Source of the DNA: Bacteroides sp.
GTDB taxonomy: Bacteria; Bacteroidota; Bacteroidia; Bacteroidales; Bacteroidaceae
Assembly (NCBI GenBank): GCA_022648295.1
Contig: JALCME010000021.1
Location: forward strand, 38,265 to 102,264
DNA: 64,000 nt
Reading direction: 5' to 3'
In this document: positions 34,147 to 44,308 of the stretch, piece by piece
How positions within the stretch are numbered: position 1 is the stretch's first letter
How the letters are laid out: the number at the start of each line of letters is the position of its first letter
Notes under the pieces: model-generated
Told to the model about the DNA's origin: nothing
Seen by the model: the letters and a program-made list of their open reading frames with translations, nothing else
The model's database searches: none
Translations under genes and position numbers: made by a program

Positions 34147-34461
34147 TTAGTCCATGTGGAAGACTTCTGGCAGAGGAATGGTTATAGGCGAATTATCAGA
34201 ATTAACTTCCATAATATCAGCCATATAGTTCCACCACTTTTGGACGATAGGGCTTGTCCCCATGTCTTGCGATGAGGCTTCCCCTTTAGTCTTTTGGCAG
34301 GCAAACAGAATATTAGTCTCTTTGTCCCAGTAAATGGAGTAATCGCAAACTCCTCCGTCCGACAACATTTTCTTTAATTCCGGCCAAATGGCTGCATGTC
34401 TTTTTTCGTACTCTTTCTCAAAGCCTGGCTTCAAGAACATTTTAAATGCTTCTCTTTTCAT
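34147..34461 (-). CDS. rhaM: L-rhamnose mutarotase
   Basis: This 104-residue enzyme interconverts the alpha and beta anomers of L-rhamnose so that isomerisation can proceed. It matches the RhaM family: the N-terminal FKMFLKPGFEKEYEKRHAAI with the active-site His, IWPELKKMLSDGGVCDYSIY, and the C-terminal WWNYMADIMEVN. The length is typical. It lies 34 bp after the GH105-CE12 gene on the same strand and is followed by a terminator, so it is the last gene of the enzyme operon. It is the strongest local evidence that this locus handles a rhamnose-containing polysaccharide. It has no signal peptide and acts in the cytoplasm. Confidence 0.95.
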   Translation of the reverse strand: MKREAFKMFLKPGFEKEYEKRHAAIWPELKKMLSDGGVCDYSIYWDKETNILFACQKTKGEASSQDMGTSPIVQKWWNYMADIMEVNSDNSPITIPLPEVFHMD

Positions 34462-34495
34462 GGTATGTTTAATTAAAAATTAAGTTATAAAAGAT

Positions 34496-36646
34496 TCATT
34501 TTAAGTACTTTGATAAGTTACATCCTTTTAAACTACGAATTCCTTCCACAATGGATTTGTCATTCAATAAAGCTCCATCCTTTGTGTTGTGAACACTGTC
34601 CACGTAGTAATTGGCAGCTTTCTCTTTGCCCATTGCTTCGAATTTGAGTGCAGTGAGATTGTTTAGGTCTATGTAAAAAGCACCTTCTTGTTTGGCAACT
34701 TCTTGTGACCATTTGGCATATGTATCAGTACAGCGGTTCATTTTATCATCTGTCCATCGGTTACCGGGAGTATGGGAAGTTACGATGACAGTTGCACCCT
34801 TGGTTTTAGCTTGACGAATATATTTACGAATGTAGTAGCCATAAGTGTGGATGGTCTCATGACTACCGTCCCGTTCCATAACAACGTTGAGCGTATCGTT
34901 TCCAGTCCCTTTTATTGAGGCACGTGCTCGTCCGGTATTATATGGTCCACCGTCATTATGTCCGAAATCAATTAATAGATAGTCTCCTTTTTTGATGGCA
35001 GGTAAAACTTTATCCCAAAGGCCTTCAGTGAAGTAGGTTCGGCTACTCCGCCCACCAAGTGCCCAGTTTTCAACGGAGAGTTTTGTGGTATCGAGAAACT
35101 GTTCCAGAAAGCTTCCCCAACCCCACATACCATGTTCTCCTTGGCCTTTGCCACATTTTACGGTAGAATCACCAATGAGGAATAGAAGAGGCGTTTTATC
35201 ATTTTTACGACTGAAACCGGCAACTACATCCCTTGGATTGTTAGGATCGGCAAAATCGAATATAGCTTCCTTGCTTTTTTGCTCTACGGTATAGTATTGC
35301 ACTGCCCCGTCATTCATTTTTGGATGTTGATGTTTCAGTAATCTAACCATTTCAGCTCCAGCCGCAATAACCGGTCCATATCCATGGGCTGCGTACACAT
35401 TAACTGGTCGGTTGTAGTAGAATGCAGGGTCAAATCCCATTCCTGTTCCTACACATGTTCCTTCTATTTGCCCTTCACTGTTAATTTTTGATGAAATAGC
35501 ATGCCATCCTAGCTGAACTACTGGTCCATAAGCCATCGGGTCGATCCATCCTTTATTGATGCCATGAGCCATACAATAAACATATATTGCTGTAGCAGAG
35601 GTTTCCAGGTAAGAATCATTCCGGTCGAGTAACTGATGCCAGAAACCTTCACTGCTTTGACAGGCTGCCAGACTCTGTACATGAGCACGAAAAGTATCTA
35701 TGATTTGATTACGTTGAGGATAGTTTTCTGGTAATACATCCAATACTTCACATAAGGTGAGTAAGGCCCAACCATTGGCACGTCCCCAAAAAAATGAAGG
35801 GTGCTCTTGCATACCTTCCACCCATCCATGTCTAAATAATCCTTTTCCCGGTACCCACATTTTTTCTTTAAACTGTAAGACTTGTCGGACAGCCTCTGTT
35901 GTATAGTTCTGTTGGTTGTCACTGGCAATACGGGAGTACCATGCAATAGGCGGAATCCCCATAAACATATCGTCCAGCCAGACAGTATTTAATTGGGGAC
36001 GTTTACGGGCAAAAGTACCATCAGTCAATCTATATTGATGATACATAATGTAGTTCATGTAGTTTTCTATAAGTGGCTTTAAAGAGAGTGATTTATCTTT
36101 TAGTTGGGCTTTGATCATTGCTGTGCATATAGCTCCGGCATCATCCAGAGCGTGAGGAGTTAAAATCTGATGCATTAGCGGATCAACAGTTCCATATTTT
36201 TCGAGTACATTGTTGAAATATGGGGCCACTTCAGCCAGAAAACGAAAGCGATCGGTTACATAAGTTAGGTAAGCTTTATTTCCTGTTGCCTCAGCTGCAT
36301 TTAGCATTGCGGAATAAGTTACTCCCCATTCGTAACTTCCCAAACGAAAAGCTCCCCGCTTCAACTCTGCATCAGTTGTCATGTTAGCATAATCAGTAAT
36401 TATTTTGCCGGTTTTTGAATTGATGACTTCCGCCGGAGTATTTTTTTCCAAATACTGCAAAACACAATTCATATACGCTGTCACTTCGTTTATCGTGAGA
36501 GTACCATAAGGAGTTTTATAAGTGGGTTGTAAGAGGTGTAAGGGGGTGTTTGAGTCGTTAATTCCTTGCTGTTCTTGAGCATAAATGTTACTACCTGTTG
36601 CCAGGAATAAAAGAAAACTCATTAGACTTAATGTCTTTAAATTCAT
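34496..36646 (-). CDS. Bifunctional GH105 unsaturated rhamnogalacturonyl hydrolase and CE12 acetylesterase
   Basis: This 716-residue exported enzyme (signal peptide about 1-23, SNIYAQ) joins two pectin activities. Residues about 40-430 are a GH105 (YteR/RhiN-like) six-hairpin domain that removes the 4,5-unsaturated uronic acid left by pectate or rhamnogalacturonan lyases. Landmarks are VWLDDMFMGIPPIAWYSRIA (with the conserved acidic residue) and HPSFFWGRANGWALLTLCEV. Residues about 485-716 are an SGNH/GDSL hydrolase of the CE12 rhamnogalacturonan acetylesterase type: IGDSTVKCGKG (nucleophile Ser near 494), GGRSSRT, DFGHNDGG and DSVHNTKDG (Asp/His pair). The fusion would remove acetyl groups and the unsaturated end from the same oligosaccharide. 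It sits between the GH115 remnant and rhaM. Confidence 0.92.
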   Translation of the reverse strand: MNLKTLSLMSFLLFLATGSNIYAQEQQGINDSNTPLHLLQPTYKTPYGTLTINEVTAYMNCVLQYLEKNTPAEVINSKTGKIITDYANMTTDAELKRGAFRLGSYEWGVTYSAMLNAAEATGNKAYLTYVTDRFRFLAEVAPYFNNVLEKYGTVDPLMHQILTPHALDDAGAICTAMIKAQLKDKSLSLKPLIENYMNYIMYHQYRLTDGTFARKRPQLNTVWLDDMFMGIPPIAWYSRIASDNQQNYTTEAVRQVLQFKEKMWVPGKGLFRHGWVEGMQEHPSFFWGRANGWALLTLCEVLDVLPENYPQRNQIIDTFRAHVQSLAACQSSEGFWHQLLDRNDSYLETSATAIYVYCMAHGINKGWIDPMAYGPVVQLGWHAISSKINSEGQIEGTCVGTGMGFDPAFYYNRPVNVYAAHGYGPVIAAGAEMVRLLKHQHPKMNDGAVQYYTVEQKSKEAIFDFADPNNPRDVVAGFSRKNDKTPLLFLIGDSTVKCGKGQGEHGMWGWGSFLEQFLDTTKLSVENWALGGRSSRTYFTEGLWDKVLPAIKKGDYLLIDFGHNDGGPYNTGRARASIKGTGNDTLNVVMERDGSHETIHTYGYYIRKYIRQAKTKGATVIVTSHTPGNRWTDDKMNRCTDTYAKWSQEVAKQEGAFYIDLNNLTALKFEAMGKEKAANYYVDSVHNTKDGALLNDKSIVEGIRSLKGCNLSKYLK

Positions 36647-36704
36647 AATTTCTTGATTTATTTTTATTGGCGTAAATAATTGATGTATTATGATGATTTT
36701 TTAT

Positions 36705-38506
36705 TTACTGATAAGTAGCACTGTATGAGCTAGGTTTGTAGACGGCTATTTGGTCGAGCACTACCCCCTTATCTAATGCTCCAAAGATTATGGAGTGCTG
36801 CCTACTTTTTTTTATAGGTAAAGTCATATGGCGAATGGCTTGATTGCGCAATACATTTTCCTTCCACTCTTCACTGCGTTCATGTGTTTCATATGAAAAA
36901 AATGAGGTTGTGAATCATCTAAAATGATTGAGAAGCGTAGCTTATTTTCTTCCATCGAGTGATTGGGAAGAAGTTTTATTACTATGGTTATTGAATCTGC
37001 ATGCCAAGTTGTGAAGTTAATATGTTGAATTTCTTCTTCACTCCACGGCATATCTGTGATTGTTTTATATGTAGGATCTTTTTCTTCTACTCGGGTATGA
37101 CCTAAAAATTCCGGTTTACAGATATAAGCCAGTCTGTAATATTCTTCCATAATAGGAAGTAGCTTCTTTGCCACTTGTTCACTAAATTCTCTTGATAGGA
37201 AACGATAGAGATGGACTTTTACTCCTTCTTTTTTGACTTTATTTGTATTCCATGCCATATATATTTCGTTACCTCCTTTTCGTTTTGCCTCTTCCTGAGT
37301 GGGGAAATGTCGGATGTATCCGTAATTATCATCGCACCACATAAGAGTTACGTCATCAGGCACCTCTAATCCGGAATTGTATACATCCAATGCTTCTTTA
37401 TAGGGAATAAATACTTGTGGAATCTTAGTCAGATCGTGGTTCACATATGTTGAGAGTATATTGCGTTGATCCTTAAAAATATTTTCTAATGCGGCTTTCT
37501 GTTCTGTAATCGTTTTTACTCCGTTCATCTTCCCGTCGTGTATACCTCGCATTCCTAACGTATATAAGTTGTCATATTGGGATACTTCTCTTATCCGTTG
37601 CTCCCAGAAGTGAAGTACATTAGTCCGGTTATGTATATAATCATATTCACCCATGCCGTCTTTATGCCACTCACCATTGGTATTCCGCATCATCGGTTCA
37701 CAGTGTGAGGTGCCGATGTAGATGCCATAGCGATCGGCCATCTCTTTATTCCCGGGTGTGTAGTAGAAAGGTATACTGCAGTTGTGCATTGCCGGCCAAA
37801 GGGTGTTGGCACGTAGACGCAAAAGTAGTTCAAAAACCTGTTCATAAGTATGCGGTCCTATTTGTCCTTTTAGAACAGATGGTTCGTAATTCTTATAGCT
37901 CCATGGAGTAAATCCCCAATCTTCATCATTAATAAATATTCCTCTGAAAGCTACACTTGGTGATTGCAGGGAAGAAAAGGCAGGAGGGAGGATGAATTCT
38001 TTTTGTTGGAGTGGAGTAGAGTCTGCCCACCATTCCCATGGAGATATTCCTATTAATCGGCTGAGTTCCATAATGCCATAAGCAGTACCTCGCTTATCAC
38101 TTCCTGCGATGAGTAAATCTCCGTTTTTAAGCACTTGTAATAAGAAAGCTTCATGCCTGTTTTTCAAAGGGGAAAGAGCAACGCCCTGTTGCTCTATTAT
38201 TCTATTATACCCCAATGTCCCGACGATGATATGTCCCCTTCTGGTCGTTTTTTGTAATGAAGCGGACAGAACAGCATGGCAGTCACGTTCGAACAATTGC
38301 AGTGCGGTATAAACGACCTCGGCTTCTGTCTTGTCAATGGATAAAGTAATCTTTTTGTTCGCTTGTAATTTAAATGGCCATTCTTCTTCTGCAAGTGCAC
38401 TCTGTATTACTAGGATAGAGAAAACTGCACAAAGAGTAATTTGGGCTCTTTTTGCTTGCTGATGTGGAAATATCATATTTATTAGAATTTTGTATTTTGG
38501 TCTCAT
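36705..38506 (-). pseudogene. Decayed GH115 alpha-glucuronidase gene (internal deletions plus frameshift)
   Basis: The uninterrupted reading (38506-36824, 560 codons) has a signal peptide (SILVIQSALAEEE) and clear GH115 blocks: FRGIFINDEDWGFTPW, RANTLWPAMHN, TSHCEPMMRN and LMWCDDNYGYIR. Full family members are commonly over 800 residues. Here the text jumps from the glycine-rich RKGGN straight to MAWN, so the conserved segment normally between them (with the YWG and HDYLW motifs) is missing, and another large piece is lost before the C-terminal sandwich. At an A7 run (36896-36902) the frame shifts. Adding one base there restores a sensible tail (SEEWKENVLRNQAIRHM ... GALDKGVVLDQIAVYKP) ending at a stop at 36705-36707. 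The enzyme, which would remove (methyl)glucuronic acid side groups, is probably inactive. A sequencing error could explain the frameshift but not the deletions. Confidence 0.8.
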
Positions 38507-38607
38507 TTAATATATTGAGCTTAACCGTGGGTCTATATCATTGACGCAGACTTTATTTAAAGTTTATTTCAACTATTGCAAAGTTATTTTTTTTGTTTTT
38601 AATATCT

Positions 38608-38643
38608 ATGGACAAAAATCCATTTATATGGATTTTTGTCCAT
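38608..38643. repeat. Perfect 16-bp inverted repeat in the divergent region
   Basis: ATGGACAAAAATCCAT (38608-38623) and ATGGATTTTTGTCCAT (38628-38643) are exact reverse complements with a TTAT loop. It lies about 100 bp from the GH115 start (minus) and 290 bp from the susC promoter. No T tract follows, so a regulator site or a dispersed palindrome is likelier than a terminator. Confidence 0.85.
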
Positions 38644-38911
38644 TAACAGAAGAATAACGGAGCAAGTACGGTAAGGATACGTATTTGATAAGGTATAGGT
38701 AGATAATGGGATGTCTCCTTCTTTATTTAAAACTTTGGTTTTGGAGACTTAAAGTAAAACTTATATTTTAATTGGAAGGATATTTATTCTTTTTACAGTT
38801 TCAAGGATAATAAAAATGTTTTTACGACTATTCATTTTGTCCTTTTATTGATATGCCAGAGGAATTTCATGCTTATAGGACAGTTTTTTCCATGCTTTTG
38901 CACGATTTTAC

Positions 38912-38943
38912 ATTGGGATTTTTTAGGTTCACTAATATATTTG
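38912..38943 (+). promoter_or_regulatory. Predicted promoter of the second susCD pair
   Basis: TATATTTG (38936-38943) matches TAnnTTTG exactly. ATTG at 38912-38915, 20 bp upstream, is a weak -33. This leaves an untranslated leader of roughly 80 nt before the ATG at 39029. A weak -33 fits activator dependence. Confidence 0.6.
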
Positions 38944-39028
38944 CAATACAATTTTACATAAGGAAATTCATTCCTTAGTATAAGCCAGAGGAAATAATAG
39001 TGTTTTGTTTAACTTAAATAATTAATGT

Positions 39029-42000
39029 ATGAAAAACAGCAAGATTTTTAGTCTGTTTGGTTGCGTGGATAAGTTCCAGCGACTATTTTTTGTTGCATTG
39101 CTTTCTGTATTATCTATAGGAGTATATGCACAAAATAAAACTGTTTCCGGTACTGTGATTGATTCCAAAGGAGATCCAGTTATCGGAGCTAGTGTGGTTG
39201 TTAAAGGTACTGCTAATGGTATAATTACTGATATAGACGGTAATTTTAGACTTCAGAATGTCCCCGAAAGCGGAAAAATGCAAGTTAGTTTTGTTGGCTT
39301 TCAGACATTGGAAGTTGCTGTTGCAGGTAAGAACCATTTTAAGCTAACTCTTCAAGATGATACAAAATTGCTTGAAGAAGTGGTAGTCATTGGCTATGGT
39401 GTACAAAAGAAGAGTGATGTAACAGGAGCTTTAACGCAGGTAAGTGCAGAAACTTTGACTAATCGTCCGGTCACAAATGCATTTGAGGCTTTGCAAGGTA
39501 AGGCTGCTGGTGTGGATATCACAACAAGTGAACGTCCTGGAACTTTGGGCTCTATAAAAATTCGTGGAACTCGTACCTTACTTACAGATGATGGTGCTTC
39601 TGCTCCTTTGTATGTAGTCGATGGTGTTCCTTTACAGAATGGTGATATGTCTAATATAAATTCGCGCGATATTGAATCTATTAGTGTGCTGAAAGATGCT
39701 TCTTCTACTGCTATTTACGGTTCGCGTGGTGCTAATGGCGTTATTTTGATTACCACTAAACGTGGCAAAACTGGTGCGTTAAAACTGAATTATTCGGGTT
39801 CTGTTACTTTTGAGACTCTAAAAGATAAGGCTGAAATGATGAATGCCGCTGAGTACATTACGTGGCGGCGGTGGGGCTTCTATAATGCAGGTCGAATCAC
39901 TTCTCCTGGCGATGAGCCAAATCAGACTTCCGATGAAACTGTATTTGCCGATGTAAAAGCAGATGCTGCCACTTATAATAATATAATGAATGGATGGAAA
40001 AGTGGCACGTGGGATGCTTCTCTTGTTCAGAATACGGATTGGATAGGAATGGTAACTCGTACGGGTATTACTCAAGAGCATTCGATAAGCGCGAGTGGAG
40101 GTACCGATAAATTTAATGCCTATGCATCTTTTGCTTATTTGCAGAATAAAGGAACACAGAAAGGGCAGGATTATGACCGTTATAATGCGACGGTCACTGC
40201 GGATTTTCAGGCAACTCCCTGGTTTAAGATGGGAGCTTCTATTAATGCATCTTATGAGGTCCAGCAGTATGGTTACTCTCGTACCGGGCAATCATCGAAT
40301 TCCGGTCCTAATGATATTTATTCAGCTGCAAAATCTATTTTTGCCTATGCATTGCCATTTGGAGAAGATGGCAGTATTACAACCTATCCTGGGGCACAGT
40401 CAACTATTTATACGGTATATGATCAGTGGGACTGCTCTAACGATCAGCGCAAAACTTTCCGTGCAATGGGTAGCTTTTATGGATTATTAGATGTTGGAAA
40501 GCTTTGGAAACCGTTGAAAGGCTTAAGCTATAAAATTAACTTTGGTCCTGAGTTTAGCTATTATCGTAGAGGTTTATTTATTCCTAAAAATTCAGCAATT
40601 CGCTTAGGTGGAACTAATTATGCAAGTTGGAATCATCAAGATAAGGCTTCCTGGACTTTGGATAATCAGGTCATGTATTCTAAGACTCTAGGTCTTCATC
40701 ATTTTGACGTGACTTTATTGCAAAGTGCTTCAAAATATCATTATGAGGATGCAGGTATGGCTGCTCAAAACATTCCGAGTGAAGGTTTTTTATGGAATAA
40801 TATGGATGCAGTGGATTTTGCAAATGATAGTTATAAGGCTTCTATGTCAACAGGGTTAGTTGAAAGTCAGTTGGCTTCTTATATGGGACGTTTGAATTAT
40901 TCGTTTAAAGATCGATATTTATTAACTGTTTCTGGTCGTTATGATGGCTCTTCCGTTTTGGCAAGCGGGCATAAATGGTCGTTTTTCCCATCTGCAGCTT
41001 TAGGATGGCGTATGGATCAAGAAAATTTTATGAAAGGTATATCTTGGTTGAATCAATTAAAGCTTCGTGCAGGAGTAGGTACCACTGGTAATGCAGCTGT
41101 TGATCCTTATTCGACTACTGGTTCTATTAATAGTTATTATGTGCCTTTTGGGGGAAGTTCGAATTCATTAGTTTATACAACGAATGAACCTTATTATAGC
41201 AAATCCGATGATTTTGTACAAATGGCAAATAAAGATCTGGGCTGGGAAAAAACGACGCAATGGAATTTTGGAGTAGATTTTAGCGTGTTGAAGGGGCGTG
41301 TTAGTGGTACTTTAGACCTTTATTTCTCACATACGAATGATTTGTTGATGAATATGACAATTCCTACCTTGACTGGTTACTCATCGATGAAAGCTAATGT
41401 TGGTGAGACTAAAAATCATGGAGTGGAACTTTCCTTGAACGTTATACCTGTTCAAATGAGGAATTTTGAGTGGAATACTTCCTTCAATGCTGCTTATCAA
41501 CATGATGAAATAGTTAGCTTGGCTAATGGGAAGCAGGATATGGTTGATAATGCATGGTTCATTGGTAAATCTATTAATGTTTATTATGGTTATACAACTA
41601 ATGGTCTATGGCAAGAAAGTGATGCAGACGAAATGGCAAAGTTTAATGCAAAGGGAGCTAAATTTGAAGTTGGTAAGGTTAAACCTGTTGATCAAAATGG
41701 AGACTATGTGATTGATTCGGATGATCGTGTAATTTTGGGTACAAAGACTCCAAAATGGACGTTCGGTTGGAACAATACTTTTGCATATAAAGATTTTGAA
41801 TTGAACATTCAGATGATTGGTCGTACGGGATTTATGGTAGATGCAGGAGGTGAAGGTCAACTAGGTATTTCCAATCAGCGTAAAATCAGCTATTGGACTC
41901 CGTCTAATACGAATGCAGATTATCAAAAACCTATTTATAGTACATCCGGAGGTGATTTTTATTCTTCTTTATTGGGTTTTAAAGATGCATCTTTCATTAA

Positions 42001-42193
42001 AGTCCGCAATATATCTTTGGGATACAATTTGCCTAAGAGAGCTTGTAGATCATTAGGTATAGAGGGGGTGAAGTTATACGTTCAGGCAAAGAATCCTGGT
42101 ATGATTTATAGTTCTGTATCTTTCAGAGACTTGGATACTGGTACAAGTTATTATAATAAAGGTTATACAGTTGGTTTGGATGTTACTTTCTAA
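39029..42193 (+). CDS. SusC/RagA-type TonB-dependent transporter (rhamnogalacturonan-type locus)
   Basis: This 1,054-residue outer-membrane transporter has a signal peptide (about 1-34, SIGVYAQ), a CarboxypepD_reg-like domain (about 36-115, KTVSGTVIDSKGDPVIGASV), a TonB box (EEVVVIGYG), a plug with the SusC signature SISVLKDASSTAIYGSRGAN (about 220-240) and a long barrel ending GLDVTF. The SusD partner follows after 39 bp. It should import oligosaccharides generated at the cell surface under TonB power. The target, rhamnogalacturonan or another uronic-acid/rhamnose polymer, is inferred from GH105-CE12, RhaM and the GH115 remnant on the opposite strand. It has no STN domain, consistent with control by the HTCS instead of a sigma/anti-sigma pair. 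Confidence 0.95.
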   Translation: MKNSKIFSLFGCVDKFQRLFFVALLSVLSIGVYAQNKTVSGTVIDSKGDPVIGASVVVKGTANGIITDIDGNFRLQNVPESGKMQVSFVGFQTLEVAVAGKNHFKLTLQDDTKLLEEVVVIGYGVQKKSDVTGALTQVSAETLTNRPVTNAFEALQGKAAGVDITTSERPGTLGSIKIRGTRTLLTDDGASAPLYVVDGVPLQNGDMSNINSRDIESISVLKDASSTAIYGSRGANGVILITTKRGKTGALKLNYSGSVTFETLKDKAEMMNAAEYITWRRWGFYNAGRITSPGDEPNQTSDETVFADVKADAATYNNIMNGWKSGTWDASLVQNTDWIGMVTRTGITQEHSISASGGTDKFNAYASFAYLQNKGTQKGQDYDRYNATVTADFQATPWFKMGASINASYEVQQYGYSRTGQSSNSGPNDIYSAAKSIFAYALPFGEDGSITTYPGAQSTIYTVYDQWDCSNDQRKTFRAMGSFYGLLDVGKLWKPLKGLSYKINFGPEFSYYRRGLFIPKNSAIRLGGTNYASWNHQDKASWTLDNQVMYSKTLGLHHFDVTLLQSASKYHYEDAGMAAQNIPSEGFLWNNMDAVDFANDSYKASMSTGLVESQLASYMGRLNYSFKDRYLLTVSGRYDGSSVLASGHKWSFFPSAALGWRMDQENFMKGISWLNQLKLRAGVGTTGNAAVDPYSTTGSINSYYVPFGGSSNSLVYTTNEPYYSKSDDFVQMANKDLGWEKTTQWNFGVDFSVLKGRVSGTLDLYFSHTNDLLMNMTIPTLTGYSSMKANVGETKNHGVELSLNVIPVQMRNFEWNTSFNAAYQHDEIVSLANGKQDMVDNAWFIGKSINVYYGYTTNGLWQESDADEMAKFNAKGAKFEVGKVKPVDQNGDYVIDSDDRVILGTKTPKWTFGWNNTFAYKDFELNIQMIGRTGFMVDAGGEGQLGISNQRKISYWTPSNTNADYQKPIYSTSGGDFYSSLLGFKDASFIKVRNISLGYNLPKRACRSLGIEGVKLYVQAKNPGMIYSSVSFRDLDTGTSYYNKGYTVGLDVTF

Positions 42194-42232
42194 TTCAACG
42201 GATTGGCTAATTATTTAAAACGAAGAAACAAT

Positions 42233-44308
42233 ATGAAAAAACATATTTATTTATTAGGAACTTTAATAATAGCTACATTAGAACTAAGCTCTTGTGGTGA
42301 TAGTTTCCTTAAAGAAGAAAATACGACGGCGTACAATACTGCTTATCTGGCTACCAAAGATGGAATAATGGCTCAGGCTACTGCATTATATGGTAATATT
42401 CGCTGGCATTTTGGTTATGAGTGGGCATATGGAATCACTTTGTATGGAACTGATGAATTTACGTCTGCCAATGACTTGACCAATGAGCCTTGGAACAGAT
42501 ATGACTCTCGTTTAGGCGCTGCTAACATTACGACTTCACTGGGTGCTGCCAATAATAATTGTACGAGTGCTAGTGCTCTGTGGGATGAAATGTATTATGG
42601 CATTTCCGCTGCTAATAACGTTATTAAGAATGCCACGGCATTGAATGATGCGGATTTGGATAAGTATATGGGAGAAGCTTATTTTTTGCGTGGATATAAT
42701 TATTATCGATTGTTTGCACAATATGGCGGAGTTGTTTTAGTTACAGAACCATTGGAAGGGGTTGCTCGTAATTTTAAGCGTAGTACGGCTGAAGAAACTT
42801 TAAATGAGGTTATTGCAGACTTCCAAAAAGCTTATGACTTGCTACCTATTGATAAATGGAGAGGATACGGGTGCTGGACTAAATATACGGCAGCTCACTT
42901 CTTGGCAAAAGCTCTTCTATTCCGTCAATCTGAACGGTGCGATGATTGGAATTCGGCTTATGATAAAACCACGGATTTAACTAAATGTATTGCTCTCTGT
43001 GATGAAGTGATTAAAGCTTGTCCGTTAGTTGGAAATTATAATGACTTGTTTAATAATTGGACAGGAATTGATTGTGATTTAGAAGGTAATTCAGAAATAT
43101 TAATGTCTGCCCAGCATAATGGAGATTCATCGACTGCCGGGCGATATGGTAATCGTACTTATAATTATTTTAACTGCCAATGGCAGACTGCTTCTGCTAA
43201 ATGGGTTCAGCGTGGTGTTTGGATCGGCGGTATGGAATTTCAACGTTGTCGTCCGACGGAATATAATTATAAATGTTTTGATAATGTTAATGATTCTCGT
43301 CTGTGGAAATCATTTCGCACGGTGTTTGGTTTGACCCAAATTGTTGATGCTACTAATGTTAAAGCTGGTACTTTAAGTGCTGACCAAACGAGTGATACCA
43401 AAGTCGGTGATGAAGGCATTATATTTATCTTAAATAAAAAAGGCGATCATCGCTTTGACAATGTAACTTTTGGAGCGTTAGGTAAAAGTAAATTTATTAA
43501 TCCAGGAACGGGAAAATGGGTTCCCAATGCAGCTCCGTTATATCAAGATGGTAAATTCGTTCAGGAAAATTATGGCAGTGCAACAGGTGATTATTGTAAC
43601 TTCTGGCCTGGATTGAATAAAACAGATGATGGTTCTCGCTTGGCGGAGAAGGGTGATGCGCACCGTGACATCATCATGGCTCGCACGGGAGAAACTGTGT
43701 TAATTAAAGCTGAAGCTCAAGTTCGTTTAGGAGAATATCAGGATGCTATTACAACTGTAAATACATTACGTGCTCGTGCTCAATGGAAAGCAACTGAGAA
43801 TCGTGAGGCTTACATTGATGCTACTAAAGCATTTGAATCTAATTCTTTGTATGAGGCAAATAAGGCTAAATATATAGCTGCTAATACTTGGAAAAATTCA
43901 TATTGGTTGTCGACAGGTCTGGATGAAACGGTAGATAATAAAAAGGCCTCCAATCTTCAGATTTCAAGTTATACTAAGTTGCCTGATGAAGATGAAGAGA
44001 TCCTCTCTGATTTAAGTTGTTCCGGAGATTATGATCGTATGTTGAACTTTATATTTAATGAACGCACTCGTGAACTGGATGGCGAATGGAATCGCTGGGA
44101 AGAGTTAAGTCGTTGCAAGCTGTTACATCGTCGTGCAATTCAATATAATAAGATTGCTTCTACAAATTTAACTACAGATCAGCAAAGTAATGATAGCCAT
44201 TTCTTATTACGTGCTATTCCTCAGACATTCATAGATGGTTTGTTGAATGATGATGGTTCTAATTTAACTTCCGAGCAACAAGCTGCTTTACAGAATCCTG
44301 GATATTAG
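42233..44308 (+). CDS. SusD/RagB-type outer-membrane lipoprotein (rhamnogalacturonan-type locus)
   Basis: I start this 691-residue lipoprotein at the ATG at 42233, because MKKHIYLLGTLIIATLELSS leads directly to a lipobox Cys21, whereas the reading from 42203 uses TTG and has no signal peptide. SusD hallmarks are YFLRGYNYYRLFAQYGGVVL (helical core), HFLAKALLFRQSERCDDW and the C-terminal block NFIFNERTRELDGEWNRWEE. It is longer than the usual 500-650 residues, with extra sequence around 330-480 rich in Gly/Asn/Thr loops. It is the lid and capture subunit for the SusC-type protein upstream. A strong terminator follows at 44338, so susCD form their own two-gene unit. Confidence 0.95.
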   Translation: MKKHIYLLGTLIIATLELSSCGDSFLKEENTTAYNTAYLATKDGIMAQATALYGNIRWHFGYEWAYGITLYGTDEFTSANDLTNEPWNRYDSRLGAANITTSLGAANNNCTSASALWDEMYYGISAANNVIKNATALNDADLDKYMGEAYFLRGYNYYRLFAQYGGVVLVTEPLEGVARNFKRSTAEETLNEVIADFQKAYDLLPIDKWRGYGCWTKYTAAHFLAKALLFRQSERCDDWNSAYDKTTDLTKCIALCDEVIKACPLVGNYNDLFNNWTGIDCDLEGNSEILMSAQHNGDSSTAGRYGNRTYNYFNCQWQTASAKWVQRGVWIGGMEFQRCRPTEYNYKCFDNVNDSRLWKSFRTVFGLTQIVDATNVKAGTLSADQTSDTKVGDEGIIFILNKKGDHRFDNVTFGALGKSKFINPGTGKWVPNAAPLYQDGKFVQENYGSATGDYCNFWPGLNKTDDGSRLAEKGDAHRDIIMARTGETVLIKAEAQVRLGEYQDAITTVNTLRARAQWKATENREAYIDATKAFESNSLYEANKAKYIAANTWKNSYWLSTGLDETVDNKKASNLQISSYTKLPDEDEEILSDLSCSGDYDRMLNFIFNERTRELDGEWNRWEELSRCKLLHRRAIQYNKIASTNLTTDQQSNDSHFLLRAIPQTFIDGLLNDDGSNLTSEQQAALQNPGY

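Larger units (their letters stand above)
38507..39028. other. Divergent control region between the GH115 remnant and susC
   Basis: This 522-bp AT-rich region has no supportable gene. It carries the perfect inverted repeat at 38608-38643 and the susC promoter near 38936. It is the expected place for the HTCS regulator to bind and drive both directions, but I cannot identify its site. Confidence 0.6.

Noticed and set aside
38608..38643. Invertible promoter flanked by inverted repeats
   Set aside because: The arms are only 4 bp apart, leaving nothing to invert, and no serine or tyrosine recombinase gene is in the window.
39818..40291. Minus-strand open frame of 157 codons inside the second susC
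   Set aside because: Shadow of the SusC barrel sequence; no independent start signal or homology.
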